Positions 55,010 through 64,000 are shown, numbered from the stretch's first letter. The stretch is DNA of 64,000 nt from Carboxylicivirga caseinilyticus (GCA_025499705.1 JAFMVE010000005.1:62001-126000); one strand, 5' to 3'. Made by a program: numbers and translations. The notes: generated from the letters alone by a model not told the origin.

Positions 55010-55747
55010 ATGTCAGCATTACTTGAATTGAAGAATATTAGCGCCGGTTATGACGACAAAACCATTTTGCAAGGCGTTAACCTGCAGGTTAATCCGAAAG
55101 ACTTTGTTGGAATTATTGGCCCCAATGGAGGTGGTAAAACTACTCTTTTGAAAGTACTACTTGAACTTTTACCTCCTTTTGACGGAAAGGTGATTAAACA
55201 AACAGGATTGCGCATCGGCTACTTACCACAAATTAATTCCATAGATAAAAAATTTCCCATTTCTGTTAAGGAGGTTATTTTATCAGGACAATTATCAAAA
55301 AGTTTGTGGAATAAAAAACACGAAAAGACATCCAATAAGGTGGATGAACTTTTAAAGTTTGTTGGTCTGGAAAAATATAAACACAGTGCAATCGGTGACC
55401 TCTCAGGAGGGCAGATGCAACGTGTGTTTTTATGCAGGGCCCTCATCAGTAATCCTCATCTACTAATTCTGGATGAACCCAATACATATGTCGATAAAAC
55501 CTTCGAAGCCAACCTATATAACCTTTTAGGTGACTTAAATAAAGATATGGCAATATTACTGGTATCGCATGATGTAGGAACCATTGCTTCTATGGTAAAG
55601 ACAATTGCCTGTGTGAATGGAGGATTACACTACCACGCATCCAATAAGATCACCAACGAAGTATTAAAATCATACAATTGTCCAATCGAAATTATTAGTC
55701 ACGGCACTATTCCTCACCGCGTTTTAAAAGATCATAAGCATGAATGA
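55010..55747 (+). CDS. znuC: Zinc ABC transporter ATPase
   Basis: I use the ATG at 55010, one base after the znuA stop; an in-frame TTG at 54995 is less likely. The 245-residue protein has Walker A GPNGGGKTT (about 37-45), signature LSGGQMQRVFLCRAL, Walker B LLILDEPNTYVD and H-loop SHD. The order with znuA and znuB shows it powers zinc uptake. It overlaps znuB by 8 bases. Confidence 0.94.
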   Translation: MSALLELKNISAGYDDKTILQGVNLQVNPKDFVGIIGPNGGGKTTLLKVLLELLPPFDGKVIKQTGLRIGYLPQINSIDKKFPISVKEVILSGQLSKSLWNKKHEKTSNKVDELLKFVGLEKYKHSAIGDLSGGQMQRVFLCRALISNPHLLILDEPNTYVDKTFEANLYNLLGDLNKDMAILLVSHDVGTIASMVKTIACVNGGLHYHASNKITNEVLKSYNCPIEIISHGTIPHRVLKDHKHE

Positions 55748-56555
55748 TTTTATTGAATTACTATCCTTTTCCTTTTTCAAGAATGCACTATTGGCGGCTA
55801 TTCTTACATCCACAGTTGCAGGAATAGTAGGAACCTATATTGTTGCCCGAAGAAATGTGTTTATAAGTGGAGGAATTACACATGCTTCATTTGGAGGAAT
55901 GGGTATTGCATATTTTTTTGGTTTATCACCACTTTTAGGTGCTGCTTTATTTGCAATTGCATCTGCCCTAGGCATTGAGTGGAGTAGCAAAAAGGCAGGC
56001 TTACGCGAAGATAGTGCAATCGCCATTATCTGGTCTTTAGGGATGGCCATCGGTATCATCTTTGTTTTTCTTACTCCTGGTTATACACCAAATTTGATGG
56101 GATTCCTATTTGGTGACATTCTAACCGTTAAAATTACCGATCTTATACTTTTGGCCGTACTAGCTGTAATTATCGTAGTTCTAACCATAATTTATTATCA
56201 ACCAATTTTATTTACTGCGTTCGATAGCGAATATGCCCAAACAGTAGGATATAAATCAACTCTGATCCGATACATAATATCAATAGTTATTGCTATATCC
56301 ATTGTGTTATCAATTAAGATTATGGGTATTATTCTAGTACTTTCACTATTTACCATACCTCCATCAGCTGCCAATTTATTTTCGAAAAGTTTTAAATCAA
56401 TCATCTGGTACTCCGTAATTATTAGTCTGACAGGTAGTATAGCCGGCTTACTATTTGCCTATCTTTTTGATTTACCTTCCGGAGCCACCATCATATTTAC
56501 CCTTACCGGAATCTATGTTTTACTAAGAATTTTAAAAACTATTATTCGTAATTAG
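55740..56555 (+). CDS. znuB: Zinc ABC transporter permease
   Basis: The 271-residue protein has eight or so membrane helices of the ABC-3 metal permease family. VARRNVFISGGITHASFGGMGIAYFFG (about 37-63) and SLFTIPPSAANLFSKSF (about 205-221) are characteristic. It forms the inner-membrane channel with ZnuC. The gene overlaps znuC and abuts the TonB receptor gene with no gap. Confidence 0.94.
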   Translation: MNDFIELLSFSFFKNALLAAILTSTVAGIVGTYIVARRNVFISGGITHASFGGMGIAYFFGLSPLLGAALFAIASALGIEWSSKKAGLREDSAIAIIWSLGMAIGIIFVFLTPGYTPNLMGFLFGDILTVKITDLILLAVLAVIIVVLTIIYYQPILFTAFDSEYAQTVGYKSTLIRYIISIVIAISIVLSIKIMGIILVLSLFTIPPSAANLFSKSFKSIIWYSVIISLTGSIAGLLFAYLFDLPSGATIIFTLTGIYVLLRILKTIIRN

Positions 56556-58814
56556 ATGAGAAGAACACTTTCGGCTATAATAACATTAACATTTTCTATA
56601 ATAGTTAATGCTCAAATTTCTGGCATCATAACTGATAAGAACAGTTCTGAAAAACTCGTTGGCGCAACTGTTTATATAATGGAATTAGACAAAGGTACAA
56701 CAACAGATACTAACGGCCGATTCACCCTCAAGAACATACCTGACAACGAAATAACTATTCAAATATCATATATTGGATATCAAACAACATATATTAAATG
56801 GTCTCCTGAATCAAACCAGTATGATTTAAGTATCAGTCTTGAACATGTTATGATACGACACGAGGAAGTAGTTGTTTCTGCAGGTTTCTCTGATACTCAG
56901 CATAGAAATGCTATTTCTGTCGATTTTTTAGATAACAAACAAATCTCATCAAGCCCGGCTATCTCATCGACCCAGCTTTTGGCAAAATTCCCGGGCGTAG
57001 ATGTTGCAGGTGGCAGTCCAGCTGAATCGCAACCTGTTATCAGAGGATTATCAGGCACCAATATCTTAATGCTTAATAATGGAATCCGCTTGGAAAACTA
57101 TCAATTCTCACGTCACCACCCTTTTATCGTTGATGAATACGGAACAGAAAGAATTGAGGTCATCAAGGGTCCTGCATCATTATTATACGGTTCTGATGCC
57201 GTGGGCGGAGTGATCAATTTCATAAAAGAATTACCAGCTGCGACTAACCAGATGGAAGCCGTTTTTGGCAGTCGGTACTTTAGTAACACAAATGGCTTTA
57301 ATACGACTATGGCTGTGAAACAAAGCTCTGAAAACTTCCAGTGGGGAGTAAGAGGAGTCGTTAAATCACATGGTGATTATCACGATGGAAATAATAATGC
57401 GATTCCAAACTCACGATATACGAGCAAAGCATTAAAAAATTTTATTGGTTATAATTTCAAAAATGGTTCAACTAAATTATTTTATGATTATTCAACAGAC
57501 AATATTGGTTTAACAATTGGCGGAATTGATACTATAACTCTTGGGGACAGTAATAATCCAATAGTTTATTATCAGGATCTGGAAAACCATTTTATTAGTT
57601 CAAAAACAACCTTGTTTATTGGTAACACTAAACTAAATGCAAACTTTGGATATCAAATTAATAAACGTAAAGAAATTGAGATAGCCACTGCCGAAGAAGA
57701 CGGAATTGCTATCAATAGTCAACTTAACACCTTTAATTACGAGCTAAAAGCACAGACTAATTTATCTGATAAAATTAAATCCATTTTTGGTTTTCAGGGA
57801 ATGTATAGAAACAATGCCAATCATGAGGCAGAAGGTAAAATCATACCTGATGCTGATTTATTAGATCTTTCAGGATTTGGATTCTTCCAGTATACACCGA
57901 ATGATAAATTTGTAATGCAGGCTGGTTTAAGATACGATTACAGAAGCCTCGACGTGCCATTGCAGGAAAGGGGATCACATGAACACGGAGAAACAACCGA
58001 AGAAACTGCTCATGAAGAAGAATATATTGAACTCTATCGTAATTTCAATAACATAAGTGGATCAATAGGTGCTACCTATAATTTATCCGAGACAAGTCTT
58101 TTACGAGCCAATTTTGCAAGCGCATTCAGGGCTCCTAACCTGGCTGAACTAACTCAGGGTGGATTGCATGCAGGTCGTCATGAAGAAGGTAATATGAATT
58201 TGGAAGCTCAACGCAGTTACGAAGTTGATTTGGGGTTACATAATCATCATGAACTATTTACATTTGATATCTCAACTTTTTATAACAACATTACTAATTA
58301 TATTTATCTGGCTCCAACCGGGATAATTGAGGATGAAAACCCTGTTTACGAGTATCGCCAAACACCAGCTGGTTTGGCAGGAGCTGAAGCAGGTATACAT
58401 TATCACCCCAGTTCTGCCAAATGGCTGCATATAAAAGGAACTGGTGCCTATATTCATGCACAACAAAAAGATGGGAGCCCTCTTCCTTTCATTCCTCCTT
58501 TAAAAGGAAATCTGGAGATCAAGATTGAAAAAGATAACTGGGCTTTTTTGAAAAGAAGCTTTTTCCAGATAGATCTGGATCTTGCTTCAAAACAAAACAA
58601 TCCTTCAGAATTTGAAACCGTTACCAATGGTTACTATTTGGTAAATGCCATGGCAGCAACAGAACTTAACCCGGGAACCATAAATATTGAGTTATCAGTT
58701 TCAGCGAATAATTTAATGAACATACAATATGTTGACCATTTAAATCTTTTAAAAGATTTAGGCTATTACAATATGGGTAGAAATATCTCCATTGGATTAA
58801 CCGCAAGGTTTTAG
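56556..58814 (+). CDS. TonB-dependent receptor, probably for zinc (ZnuD-like)
   Basis: The 752-residue outer-membrane protein has a signal peptide (MRRTLSAIITLTFSIIVNAQ), a carboxypeptidase-like regulatory domain (about 22-105; SGIITDKNSSEKLVGATVYI), a plug (about 110-220; NILMLNNGIRLENYQFSRHHPFIVDEYGTERIEVIKGPASLLYG) and a beta-barrel ending in Phe. A His/Glu-rich loop, HEHGETTEETAHEEEY (about 475-490), could collect zinc. It starts directly after znuB, so zinc is the likely cargo (context). A similar plug with HHP is known from ZnuD-type receptors. Confidence 0.88.
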   Translation: MRRTLSAIITLTFSIIVNAQISGIITDKNSSEKLVGATVYIMELDKGTTTDTNGRFTLKNIPDNEITIQISYIGYQTTYIKWSPESNQYDLSISLEHVMIRHEEVVVSAGFSDTQHRNAISVDFLDNKQISSSPAISSTQLLAKFPGVDVAGGSPAESQPVIRGLSGTNILMLNNGIRLENYQFSRHHPFIVDEYGTERIEVIKGPASLLYGSDAVGGVINFIKELPAATNQMEAVFGSRYFSNTNGFNTTMAVKQSSENFQWGVRGVVKSHGDYHDGNNNAIPNSRYTSKALKNFIGYNFKNGSTKLFYDYSTDNIGLTIGGIDTITLGDSNNPIVYYQDLENHFISSKTTLFIGNTKLNANFGYQINKRKEIEIATAEEDGIAINSQLNTFNYELKAQTNLSDKIKSIFGFQGMYRNNANHEAEGKIIPDADLLDLSGFGFFQYTPNDKFVMQAGLRYDYRSLDVPLQERGSHEHGETTEETAHEEEYIELYRNFNNISGSIGATYNLSETSLLRANFASAFRAPNLAELTQGGLHAGRHEEGNMNLEAQRSYEVDLGLHNHHELFTFDISTFYNNITNYIYLAPTGIIEDENPVYEYRQTPAGLAGAEAGIHYHPSSAKWLHIKGTGAYIHAQQKDGSPLPFIPPLKGNLEIKIEKDNWAFLKRSFFQIDLDLASKQNNPSEFETVTNGYYLVNAMAATELNPGTINIELSVSANNLMNIQYVDHLNLLKDLGYYNMGRNISIGLTARF

Positions 58815-58822
58815 AAACAGAA

Positions 58823-58851
58823 AGGCGATGCTCCACCACGATGCATCGCCT
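58823..58851. terminator. Candidate hairpin terminator after the zinc operon
   Basis: AGGCGATGC (58823-58831) and GCATCGCCT (58843-58851) form a perfect nine-base stem with an 11-base loop. No long T-run follows on either strand, so termination is uncertain. It is convergent with the metal-binding lipoprotein gene. Confidence 0.5.
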
Positions 58852-58876
58852 CTACCTTTCAATTGTCAAACAATTC

Positions 58877-59191
58877 TTAATCTTTGGCATGATAGCCAAC
58901 TTTCTCTATTATTTTAGCTAAATCTTTTCTATTCACTTTTAAGGTATCTGCTTTTACCGTTGTAATTCCTGTTTCGTGATCAGCTTTTACTTCAGCTACA
59001 CCTTCGAGTTTCATCAAACCTTTTTCAATGGTCATTTCACAGCCATCACAAGTCATTCCTTCAACATTCAAAACTATTTCACCAACATTTTCAAAAGAAA
59101 CAGGCTCAGTGTTATTTTGTTCACTTTTTTTACTTTGACAAGCCCCTAAAAACAGGGTAACAAAAAATAAAAGACTTAGTATTCTCATCAT
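58877..59191 (-). CDS. Heavy-metal-associated (HMA) domain lipoprotein
   Basis: The 104-residue protein has a lipoprotein signal ending LGAC (Cys18) and an HMA domain with GMTCDGC (Cys48 and Cys51), the classic copper-binding motif. It is last in the cytochrome oxidase operon, 18 bases after ctaB, and could carry copper in the periplasm for the CuA or CuB centres. The link with copper delivery is inferred from motif and location; zinc is possible. Cytoplasmic CopZ differs in having no signal. Confidence 0.85.
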   Translation of the reverse strand: MMRILSLLFFVTLFLGACQSKKSEQNNTEPVSFENVGEIVLNVEGMTCDGCEMTIEKGLMKLEGVAEVKADHETGITTVKADTLKVNRKDLAKIIEKVGYHAKD

Positions 59192-59209
59192 TGCTATTTT
59201 TTTAGTTTG

Positions 59210-60073
59210 TTAAATCTGATCGGCATAAATCAAAATGATCATCCATAAATAGAACGTATTAAAATACAAAAACATCTTTCTCAAGCTCGTATTCTGATTC
59301 TCGTTCTTTAATTTTATGGTAATACGAACCGACCAAGCCATCATCAGAATTGTTGATATTGTAACAATCCATATCACAGGTCGATTGGTAATTACATTAA
59401 AAAATGGAAGAAACATTGCTGAAATAAACGTAGCCAAAAACCAAACCAAATTAATTCTATTGATCTGTTCCTTGGATAAAACATCTGTAATAACAGGAAA
59501 TCCGGCATTTCTGTATTGCTCTCCATATTTAAGAACCAATAACCAAAAATGTGGCATCTGTCCTAAAAAGAAAAACAAAGCCAGGAAATGAATACGAGCA
59601 TCCATTATTGAACCTCCGGCAGCAATCCAACCAGCAATTGGAGGAATAGCACCAACAACAGCACCCGGAAACACTGAAAACGCACTCCATCGTTTCATTG
59701 GTGTATAGATAAGGTTATACCAAAACACTCCCATCCATCCACTAAATATAGCCCAAAACCCAAAAGGCAAAAGAGCAAATGTTCCTGCCAACAAAAACAG
59801 TAAAGATAAAACTACCGCCCCTGAAGTATTGATAATTCCAATTGGCAAGGGACGATTAGCTGTTCGGGTCATTAAAGCATCAAATTGTTTTTCCTGCAAT
59901 TGATTAATCGCTGATGCTCCGGCAGAAAGAAAGAATATACCAACAAACACCAACAAACCTTCAAACGATAACTTACCGTCATAAATAATGTAACCGGTAT
60001 AAGCAGTTAAGCCTACAGGTAAGGAAATAGAGAATTTTCCAAAGGTTTTAATATGTAGTAGAGATAAACCCAC
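59210..60073 (-). CDS. ctaB: Protoheme IX farnesyltransferase (heme O synthase)
   Basis: The 287-residue UbiA-type membrane protein farnesylates heme B to heme O for the oxidase. The prenyl-binding Asp motif NQLQEKQFDALMTRTANRPLP (about 58-78) is present. About seven membrane helices follow. The start is a GTG at 60073 whose G is shared with the coxB stop (TAGTG), so translation is coupled. The need for heme A would also require ctaA, which is not in this window. Confidence 0.92.
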   Translation of the reverse strand: MGLSLLHIKTFGKFSISLPVGLTAYTGYIIYDGKLSFEGLLVFVGIFFLSAGASAINQLQEKQFDALMTRTANRPLPIGIINTSGAVVLSLLFLLAGTFALLPFGFWAIFSGWMGVFWYNLIYTPMKRWSAFSVFPGAVVGAIPPIAGWIAAGGSIMDARIHFLALFFFLGQMPHFWLLVLKYGEQYRNAGFPVITDVLSKEQINRINLVWFLATFISAMFLPFFNVITNRPVIWIVTISTILMMAWSVRITIKLKNENQNTSLRKMFLYFNTFYLWMIILIYADQI

Positions 60074-61023
60074 TATTCAGATAATGACTGGAAATATTCT
60101 ATTAAATGCATCATTTCATTTTCAGTGATTTGATCCTTATAAGATAGCATCAAGCCTTTATCATATCCCTTAACAAGATCAGCATTCGGATCCATAATAG
60201 ATCGACGAATATATTCCTCATCAGCAACAACTTCCCGTTCTTTACCATCAGTAATAACAGTACGGGTTGATCCAATAATTCCTTTATATGAAGGGCCTAC
60301 TAATTTACTGCCATCGACAGTATGACAAGCAACACAACCGTACTTTCTCAAAACACTAACCCCGGCCAATCGTTTATTAGTACCTTCATTGGCTTCTTCT
60401 ACAGCTACTGTATTCTCTTCCATCCATTTATCAAAATCAGACTCAGGAACTACTTTAACTGCCGACATCATATAGGAATGTCTTAAGCCACAATATTCAG
60501 CACAAAAAACCTCGTATTTACCTTCTTTTTCTGATTCAAACCAGATATAAGATTCTTTACCCGGAACCATGTCCTGCTTCACTCTGAATGCCGGTATATA
60601 CATACTATGTATAACATCCATAGCTTTCAAATCCAATTTTACAGCTCGGTCCTTAGGAACAATCAGTGTATCTGTAACCATTCCGTTTTCATATTCAAAA
60701 GCAAAACTCCACATACGTGCTATCACTTTAACAGGCATTGCATCATCTGGTACCTCTTTTTGAGATTTCCAACCTTTCCATCCATAAGAGAACATTACCA
60801 AAACCAGAATAGTTGGAATTACAGTCCAGATGATTTCCAATTTGGTACTTCCTTCAATATGTGTAGCTTCCGGATTTTTACTTTTTCTGTATCTAAAAAT
60901 ATAATACACCAAAAAGGCAGTTATCCCAAACAAGAATAGTAAGGCAACACCAAAAATAAACAGGAAGGCCGAATCAACCTGCGAAACAAAGGTGGAAGCA
61001 TTTTGTGTAGTTTTGTCGATCAT
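60073..61023 (-). CDS. coxB: Cytochrome c oxidase subunit II with fused cytochrome c (caa3 type)
   Basis: The 316-residue protein has two membrane helices (about 20-42 and 62-82), a CuA cupredoxin domain with His139, Cys174, Cys178, His182 and Met185, and a C-terminal cytochrome c with Cys230-V-A-Cys233-His234. The fusion marks a caa3-type oxidase, which can take electrons from a soluble or bound cytochrome c. All CuA ligands are intact. It lies 3 bases after the subunit IV gene. Confidence 0.96.
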   Translation of the reverse strand: MIDKTTQNASTFVSQVDSAFLFIFGVALLFLFGITAFLVYYIFRYRKSKNPEATHIEGSTKLEIIWTVIPTILVLVMFSYGWKGWKSQKEVPDDAMPVKVIARMWSFAFEYENGMVTDTLIVPKDRAVKLDLKAMDVIHSMYIPAFRVKQDMVPGKESYIWFESEKEGKYEVFCAEYCGLRHSYMMSAVKVVPESDFDKWMEENTVAVEEANEGTNKRLAGVSVLRKYGCVACHTVDGSKLVGPSYKGIIGSTRTVITDGKEREVVADEEYIRRSIMDPNADLVKGYDKGLMLSYKDQITENEMMHLIEYFQSLSE

Positions 61024-61026
61024 ATC

Positions 61027-61314
61027 TTAACGATAATTATAATCCAAAAATGTTACAAACATCACCAATGCAATCAAAATAAACACAGCACCAACAAGCG
61101 CCTTCAATAGTTTATTATCAAACTTAAGATGCATAAAGTACACCAGAACAAAACCTGATTTAACTGCAGCAATCAATATGGCAGTAAATACTGTAAGACT
61201 TGCCAAATCAATTTGAGTAACAGCTACTGACAGAAGCGTTAATACTATTAATACTGCCAGTATAATTCCATAGGTTTTAAAAGGAACGATATGTGATTCA
61301 TTATGATTTTCCAT
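61027..61314 (-). CDS. Cytochrome c oxidase subunit IV family protein
   Basis: The 95-residue protein has three membrane helices (about 12-32, 37-57 and 70-90), with HLKFDNKLLK between the last two. It matches the small subunit IV of bacterial caa3 oxidases and fits between subunits III and II in gene order. It has no known catalytic residues and stabilises the complex. Gaps to the neighbours are 3 and 10 bases. Confidence 0.85.
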   Translation of the reverse strand: MENHNESHIVPFKTYGIILAVLIVLTLLSVAVTQIDLASLTVFTAILIAAVKSGFVLVYFMHLKFDNKLLKALVGAVFILIALVMFVTFLDYNYR

Positions 61315-61324
61315 AGTATTGAAT

Positions 61325-61945
61325 TTATGCGATAAGGTAAAACAACGGGAAAAGGAAGATCCAGATTAGATCAACTAAATGCCAATATAATCCTGCGTTA
61401 TCAAGCAGTACAGGATTCTCAGCAGTTAGTTTATTATTATTCACTTTCACACTTACAATAGTGATTAAAACAATACCTACTATAATATGCAAAGCATGCA
61501 ATCCAGTCATAAAAAAGTATAATCCATAAAACAAAGTATCACCTTGTCCCAGCTTTAACAGATCTTCGCTTCCGGGAAATAACCCATGATGAAACTTACC
61601 TTCCCACTCAAAATATTTATTCACCATAAACATAAAGGCGATAAACAAAGTGGTAGCAAGCATAAGCATGGTCATGCCCTTCTTTCGCATGCGAATTGCA
61701 CTACTGGCCATAGCCATACATGCGCTACTTACCAAAAGTATAATGGTATTAACCGTTCCAACTGTCACACTTAATTCCTCAGCTGCCAAATGAAACGCAA
61801 CCGGATTTAAGTATCGGTAAACACCGTACACAATAAACAAACCGGCGAATAACAACAGTTCGGTAAAAATAAAAAGCCACATTCCAATTTTCGACCCTTC
61901 ATCGTCGCGATGGATATCATGTGATAATGCAATTGTTTGACTCAT
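61325..61945 (-). CDS. coxC: Cytochrome c oxidase subunit III
   Basis: The 206-residue protein has five or six membrane helices and the motif block GMWLFIFTELLLFAGLFIVYGVYR, then FMTGLHALHIIVGI and WHLVDLIWIFLFPLFYLIA, usual for the short form of subunit III in Bacteroidota. It helps keep proton uptake stable. The gene is 12 bases downstream of coxA. Confidence 0.95.
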   Translation of the reverse strand: MSQTIALSHDIHRDDEGSKIGMWLFIFTELLLFAGLFIVYGVYRYLNPVAFHLAAEELSVTVGTVNTIILLVSSACMAMASSAIRMRKKGMTMLMLATTLFIAFMFMVNKYFEWEGKFHHGLFPGSEDLLKLGQGDTLFYGLYFFMTGLHALHIIVGIVLITIVSVKVNNNKLTAENPVLLDNAGLYWHLVDLIWIFLFPLFYLIA

Positions 61946-61957
61946 ATTATTTGGATT

Positions 61958-63571
61958 TTATCTGTAATCGTAAGGACTACGTTCAATTACTGGTATTTCT
62001 TCAAAATTTTCAAGTGTTGGTGGAGAATCCACTTCCCATTCCAGAGTTCTTCCTCCCCATGGGTTTTTACCGGCTTTAGGTCCGCTTTTTGCTCCTTTAA
62101 TCAGATTAACCAGGATGATAATTAAACCTGTGATCAATACCCACGAACCCACCGTGGAAATAATATTAGGTCCGTGAAAACGATCTACATAATCATAGTA
62201 ACGTCTTGGCATTCCATCAATACCTAAAAAGAACATTGGCAGATATAACGTGGTAAAACCGATAAAAAACAAAATCCATCCAGTAGTTGCAACTCTGGTA
62301 TTATACATTCGTCCCCATATTTTAGGAAACCAGTAATGAATAGCCCCCATGAAGGCAAAACCGACACCTCCAAATACAATAAAATGAAAGTGAGCAACCA
62401 CAAATGCAGTATCATGCAAATGCACATTCGTTGCTAAAGCTCCTAATGCTAATCCCGAAAGCCCTCCGATCATAAACACAAACAAGAACGATGCAGCCCA
62501 AAAGAATGGTGGCTCTAATTGTATAGATGCTTTATGAAGTGTTCCAACCCAGTTAAAGACTTTTATAGCACTTGGTATTGCAACCAAAAAGGTAAGGAAC
62601 GAAAATGTATACAAAGCCGTACCACTCATTCCGGAAGTAAACATGTGATGTCCCCAAACAAAATATCCTACGAATGCAATTGCCAAGGTAGAAATCACAA
62701 TGGCCTTATATCCAAAAATTGATTTATTGGCAAAGGTTGGAATGATTTCAGAAATAGCTCCCATGGCAGGTAATATCATGATATAAACAGCCGGATGGGA
62801 ATAAATCCAGAATAAGTGTTGATATAAAATCGGATCTCCTCCTAATGCAGGATCGAAAAAACCTATATGAAATAATCTTTCTCCAACAATCATAAGTAAG
62901 GTGATTCCTACAATTGGAGTTGCCAGAATCTGAATCCAGGCAGTACCATACAATGTCCAGGGAAATAATGGTAAACGGAACCATGTCATGCCCGGAGCTC
63001 TCATCCTATGTATTGTTACAATGAAATTGATACCAGTTAGAATAGATGAAAAACCTAAAACAAATGCCCCTATAACAGCGGGAAGCATATTTGTATTGGT
63101 TTTAAAACTATAGGGAGCATAAAAAGTCCAGCCTGTATCAGGAGGTCCACCGCCCATGAACAAAGCGGAAAGAGCTATAATCGCTCCTGCAATATACACC
63201 CACCACGACATCAGATTTAATTTTGGAAAAGCAACATCCTTTGCCCCAATCATAATAGGTAGAAAGAAGTTACCAAATACTGCAGGTAACCCTGGCACTA
63301 CAACCAAAAAAATCATTATCACACCATGAAGTGTAAAGATGGCATTGTATGCTTCTGGATTCATGATGGTCTTTCCTGGTGCAATCAGCTCTAATTTCAT
63401 AGCAGCCCCTAACGAAACCCCTACAAGAAAGAACGTAACAATGGCATATAAATACAAGAGGCCAATTCGCTTGTGATCAGTTGAAAAAATCCAGGCAAAA
63501 ATACCTTTGTATTTTCCTTTCTCTTCTCTAAAACTCACATGTGTTGTAGTTTCCGATTCGTGATTTGACAT
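61958..63571 (-). CDS. coxA: Cytochrome c oxidase subunit I, A2-type heme-copper oxidase
   Basis: The 537-residue protein has 12 membrane helices. His82 (TLHG) is a low-spin heme ligand. The CuB motif is YSHPAVY (257-263), with the His-Tyr pair, plus the HH pair in GHHMFTSG, and HDTAFVVAHFHFIVFG gives later heme ligands. Where A1-type enzymes have Gly-His-Pro-Glu, this one has Tyr-Ser-His-Pro-Ala, the mark of the A2 subgroup. A proton pump is expected. It is the second gene of the operon after SCO. Confidence 0.97.
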   Translation of the reverse strand: MSNHESETTTHVSFREEKGKYKGIFAWIFSTDHKRIGLLYLYAIVTFFLVGVSLGAAMKLELIAPGKTIMNPEAYNAIFTLHGVIMIFLVVVPGLPAVFGNFFLPIMIGAKDVAFPKLNLMSWWVYIAGAIIALSALFMGGGPPDTGWTFYAPYSFKTNTNMLPAVIGAFVLGFSSILTGINFIVTIHRMRAPGMTWFRLPLFPWTLYGTAWIQILATPIVGITLLMIVGERLFHIGFFDPALGGDPILYQHLFWIYSHPAVYIMILPAMGAISEIIPTFANKSIFGYKAIVISTLAIAFVGYFVWGHHMFTSGMSGTALYTFSFLTFLVAIPSAIKVFNWVGTLHKASIQLEPPFFWAASFLFVFMIGGLSGLALGALATNVHLHDTAFVVAHFHFIVFGGVGFAFMGAIHYWFPKIWGRMYNTRVATTGWILFFIGFTTLYLPMFFLGIDGMPRRYYDYVDRFHGPNIISTVGSWVLITGLIIILVNLIKGAKSGPKAGKNPWGGRTLEWEVDSPPTLENFEEIPVIERSPYDYR

Positions 63572-63592
63572 ATACTAACGATTGATTTGAAT

Positions 63593-64000
63593 TTAATTAG
63601 TAGCTTTCCTTTTAGGTTTTACAGTTAGAACTAAAAGAACCAAGCCGGCAATTACAATTATTAAAACACCGGCCAACTTGGTCACATTCAAAACATATGA
63701 CTGTCCAACCGGATCGTAACTATAACAAAACTGTAATATTCTATTAACAGTAGGTCCTGGAATTCCTTTGGATGATTCTATAACCGCAAGTTTGAATTCG
63801 AATGGTAGAAAATAAGTTCCGTTAAGGTAACGGGTTATTTTACCTTCGGGACTTATAAGAATTAAACCTGCTGTATGAATAAAATCTGAACCTGTTTTTT
63901 TATAACTAAAACCTAAAGACTGAGTTAATCGGGATACATTTAAACTATCGGCTGTAAAAAATAACCATCCATCTTCCATTCCTTCCTTTTTAACCAGCAT
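63593..64000 (-). CDS. SCO family copper assembly protein, partial (N-terminus beyond right edge)
   Basis: The 135 visible residues are the C-terminal part of a SCO1/SenC-type thioredoxin-fold protein. DGWLFFTADSLNVSRLTQSLGFSYKK and DFIHTAGLILISPEGKITRYLNGTYF contain the conserved His and the thioredoxin strands. A C-terminal membrane helix (about 107-126) is followed by a basic tail. The Cys pair that binds copper must lie beyond position 64000, so activity cannot be judged. SCO proteins load copper into CuA of subunit II, encoded in the same operon. Confidence 0.85.
   Translation of the reverse strand: MLVKKEGMEDGWLFFTADSLNVSRLTQSLGFSYKKTGSDFIHTAGLILISPEGKITRYLNGTYFLPFEFKLAVIESSKGIPGPTVNRILQFCYSYDPVGQSYVLNVTKLAGVLIIVIAGLVLLVLTVKPKRKATN

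Noticed and set aside
1..64000. tRNA, rRNA, CRISPR array, insertion sequence, prophage or integrated element
   Set aside because: I saw no tRNA cloverleaf, rRNA stretch, regular direct repeats, transposase or integrase anywhere in the window.

Overview
The window is about 37% G+C by eye, tightly packed, and comes from a Bacteroidota chromosome. Signs are T9SS-type C-terminal domains, a PorZ-like protein, GldA, a long-form IspG, an F-type ATPase cluster led by a bactofilin, TonB/SusC-style receptors with a carboxypeptidase-like N-terminal domain, no clear Shine-Dalgarno sites, and promoters resembling TTTG-N19-TAnnTTTG. The gene content suggests class Bacteroidia, probably an aerobic or microaerobic, pigmented, marine-type lineage such as Marinilabiliales (inference). 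I saw no rRNA, tRNA, CRISPR array, insertion sequence or prophage.

Layout. 1-5 kb: a partial TerB-like gene, an isoaspartyl peptidase lipoprotein, a TylF-like methyltransferase and a patatin/outer-membrane barrel protein. 5-10.8 kb (minus strand): bactofilin, a small membrane protein and atpB-E-F-H-A-G, without atpD/atpC. 10.8-22.4 kb: an adenylate cyclase fused to an HD domain, a tandem UspA protein, rdgB, a YfhO-like membrane protein, PorZ, a large anchored propeller protein and a Gfo/Idh/MocA oxidoreductase. 22.4-28.5 kb: a SiaB-like kinase, a SiaC-like phosphoprotein, a TerB-ABCG half-transporter fusion, a lipoprotein and a secreted protein. 28.5-32.5 kb (minus): a zeaxanthin-type carotenoid operon (crtI, crtB, one unknown, crtZ, crtY). 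32.5-49 kb: housekeeping genes (a kinase, PAP2, rpoN, asnS, ispG, gldA, SDR, cls, ribD, prmC, acpH, a cyclic-2,3-DPG-synthetase-like GTPase, pdxB). 49-53.7 kb: tkt behind a structured leader, an alpha/beta hydrolase and a LytTR regulator. 53.7-58.8 kb: a Fur/Zur-controlled zinc uptake operon (regulator, znuA, znuC, znuB, TonB receptor). 58.9-64 kb (minus): a caa3-type cytochrome oxidase operon running SCO, coxA, coxC, subunit IV, coxB, ctaB and a heavy-metal-binding lipoprotein.

How the parts fit. The oxidase pumps protons, and the c-subunit residues argue that the ATP synthase is proton-driven. The zinc operon is a complete route from outer membrane to cytoplasm under two tandem operators that cover its own promoter. 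The most novel-looking unit is the SiaB/SiaC/TerB-ABC/lipoprotein cluster: a phospho-switch normally tied to a phosphatase and a diguanylate cyclase is here linked to a transporter. The structured tkt leader and the cyclase-HD fusion are the next best leads. All functions are read from sequence motifs; no database search was run.
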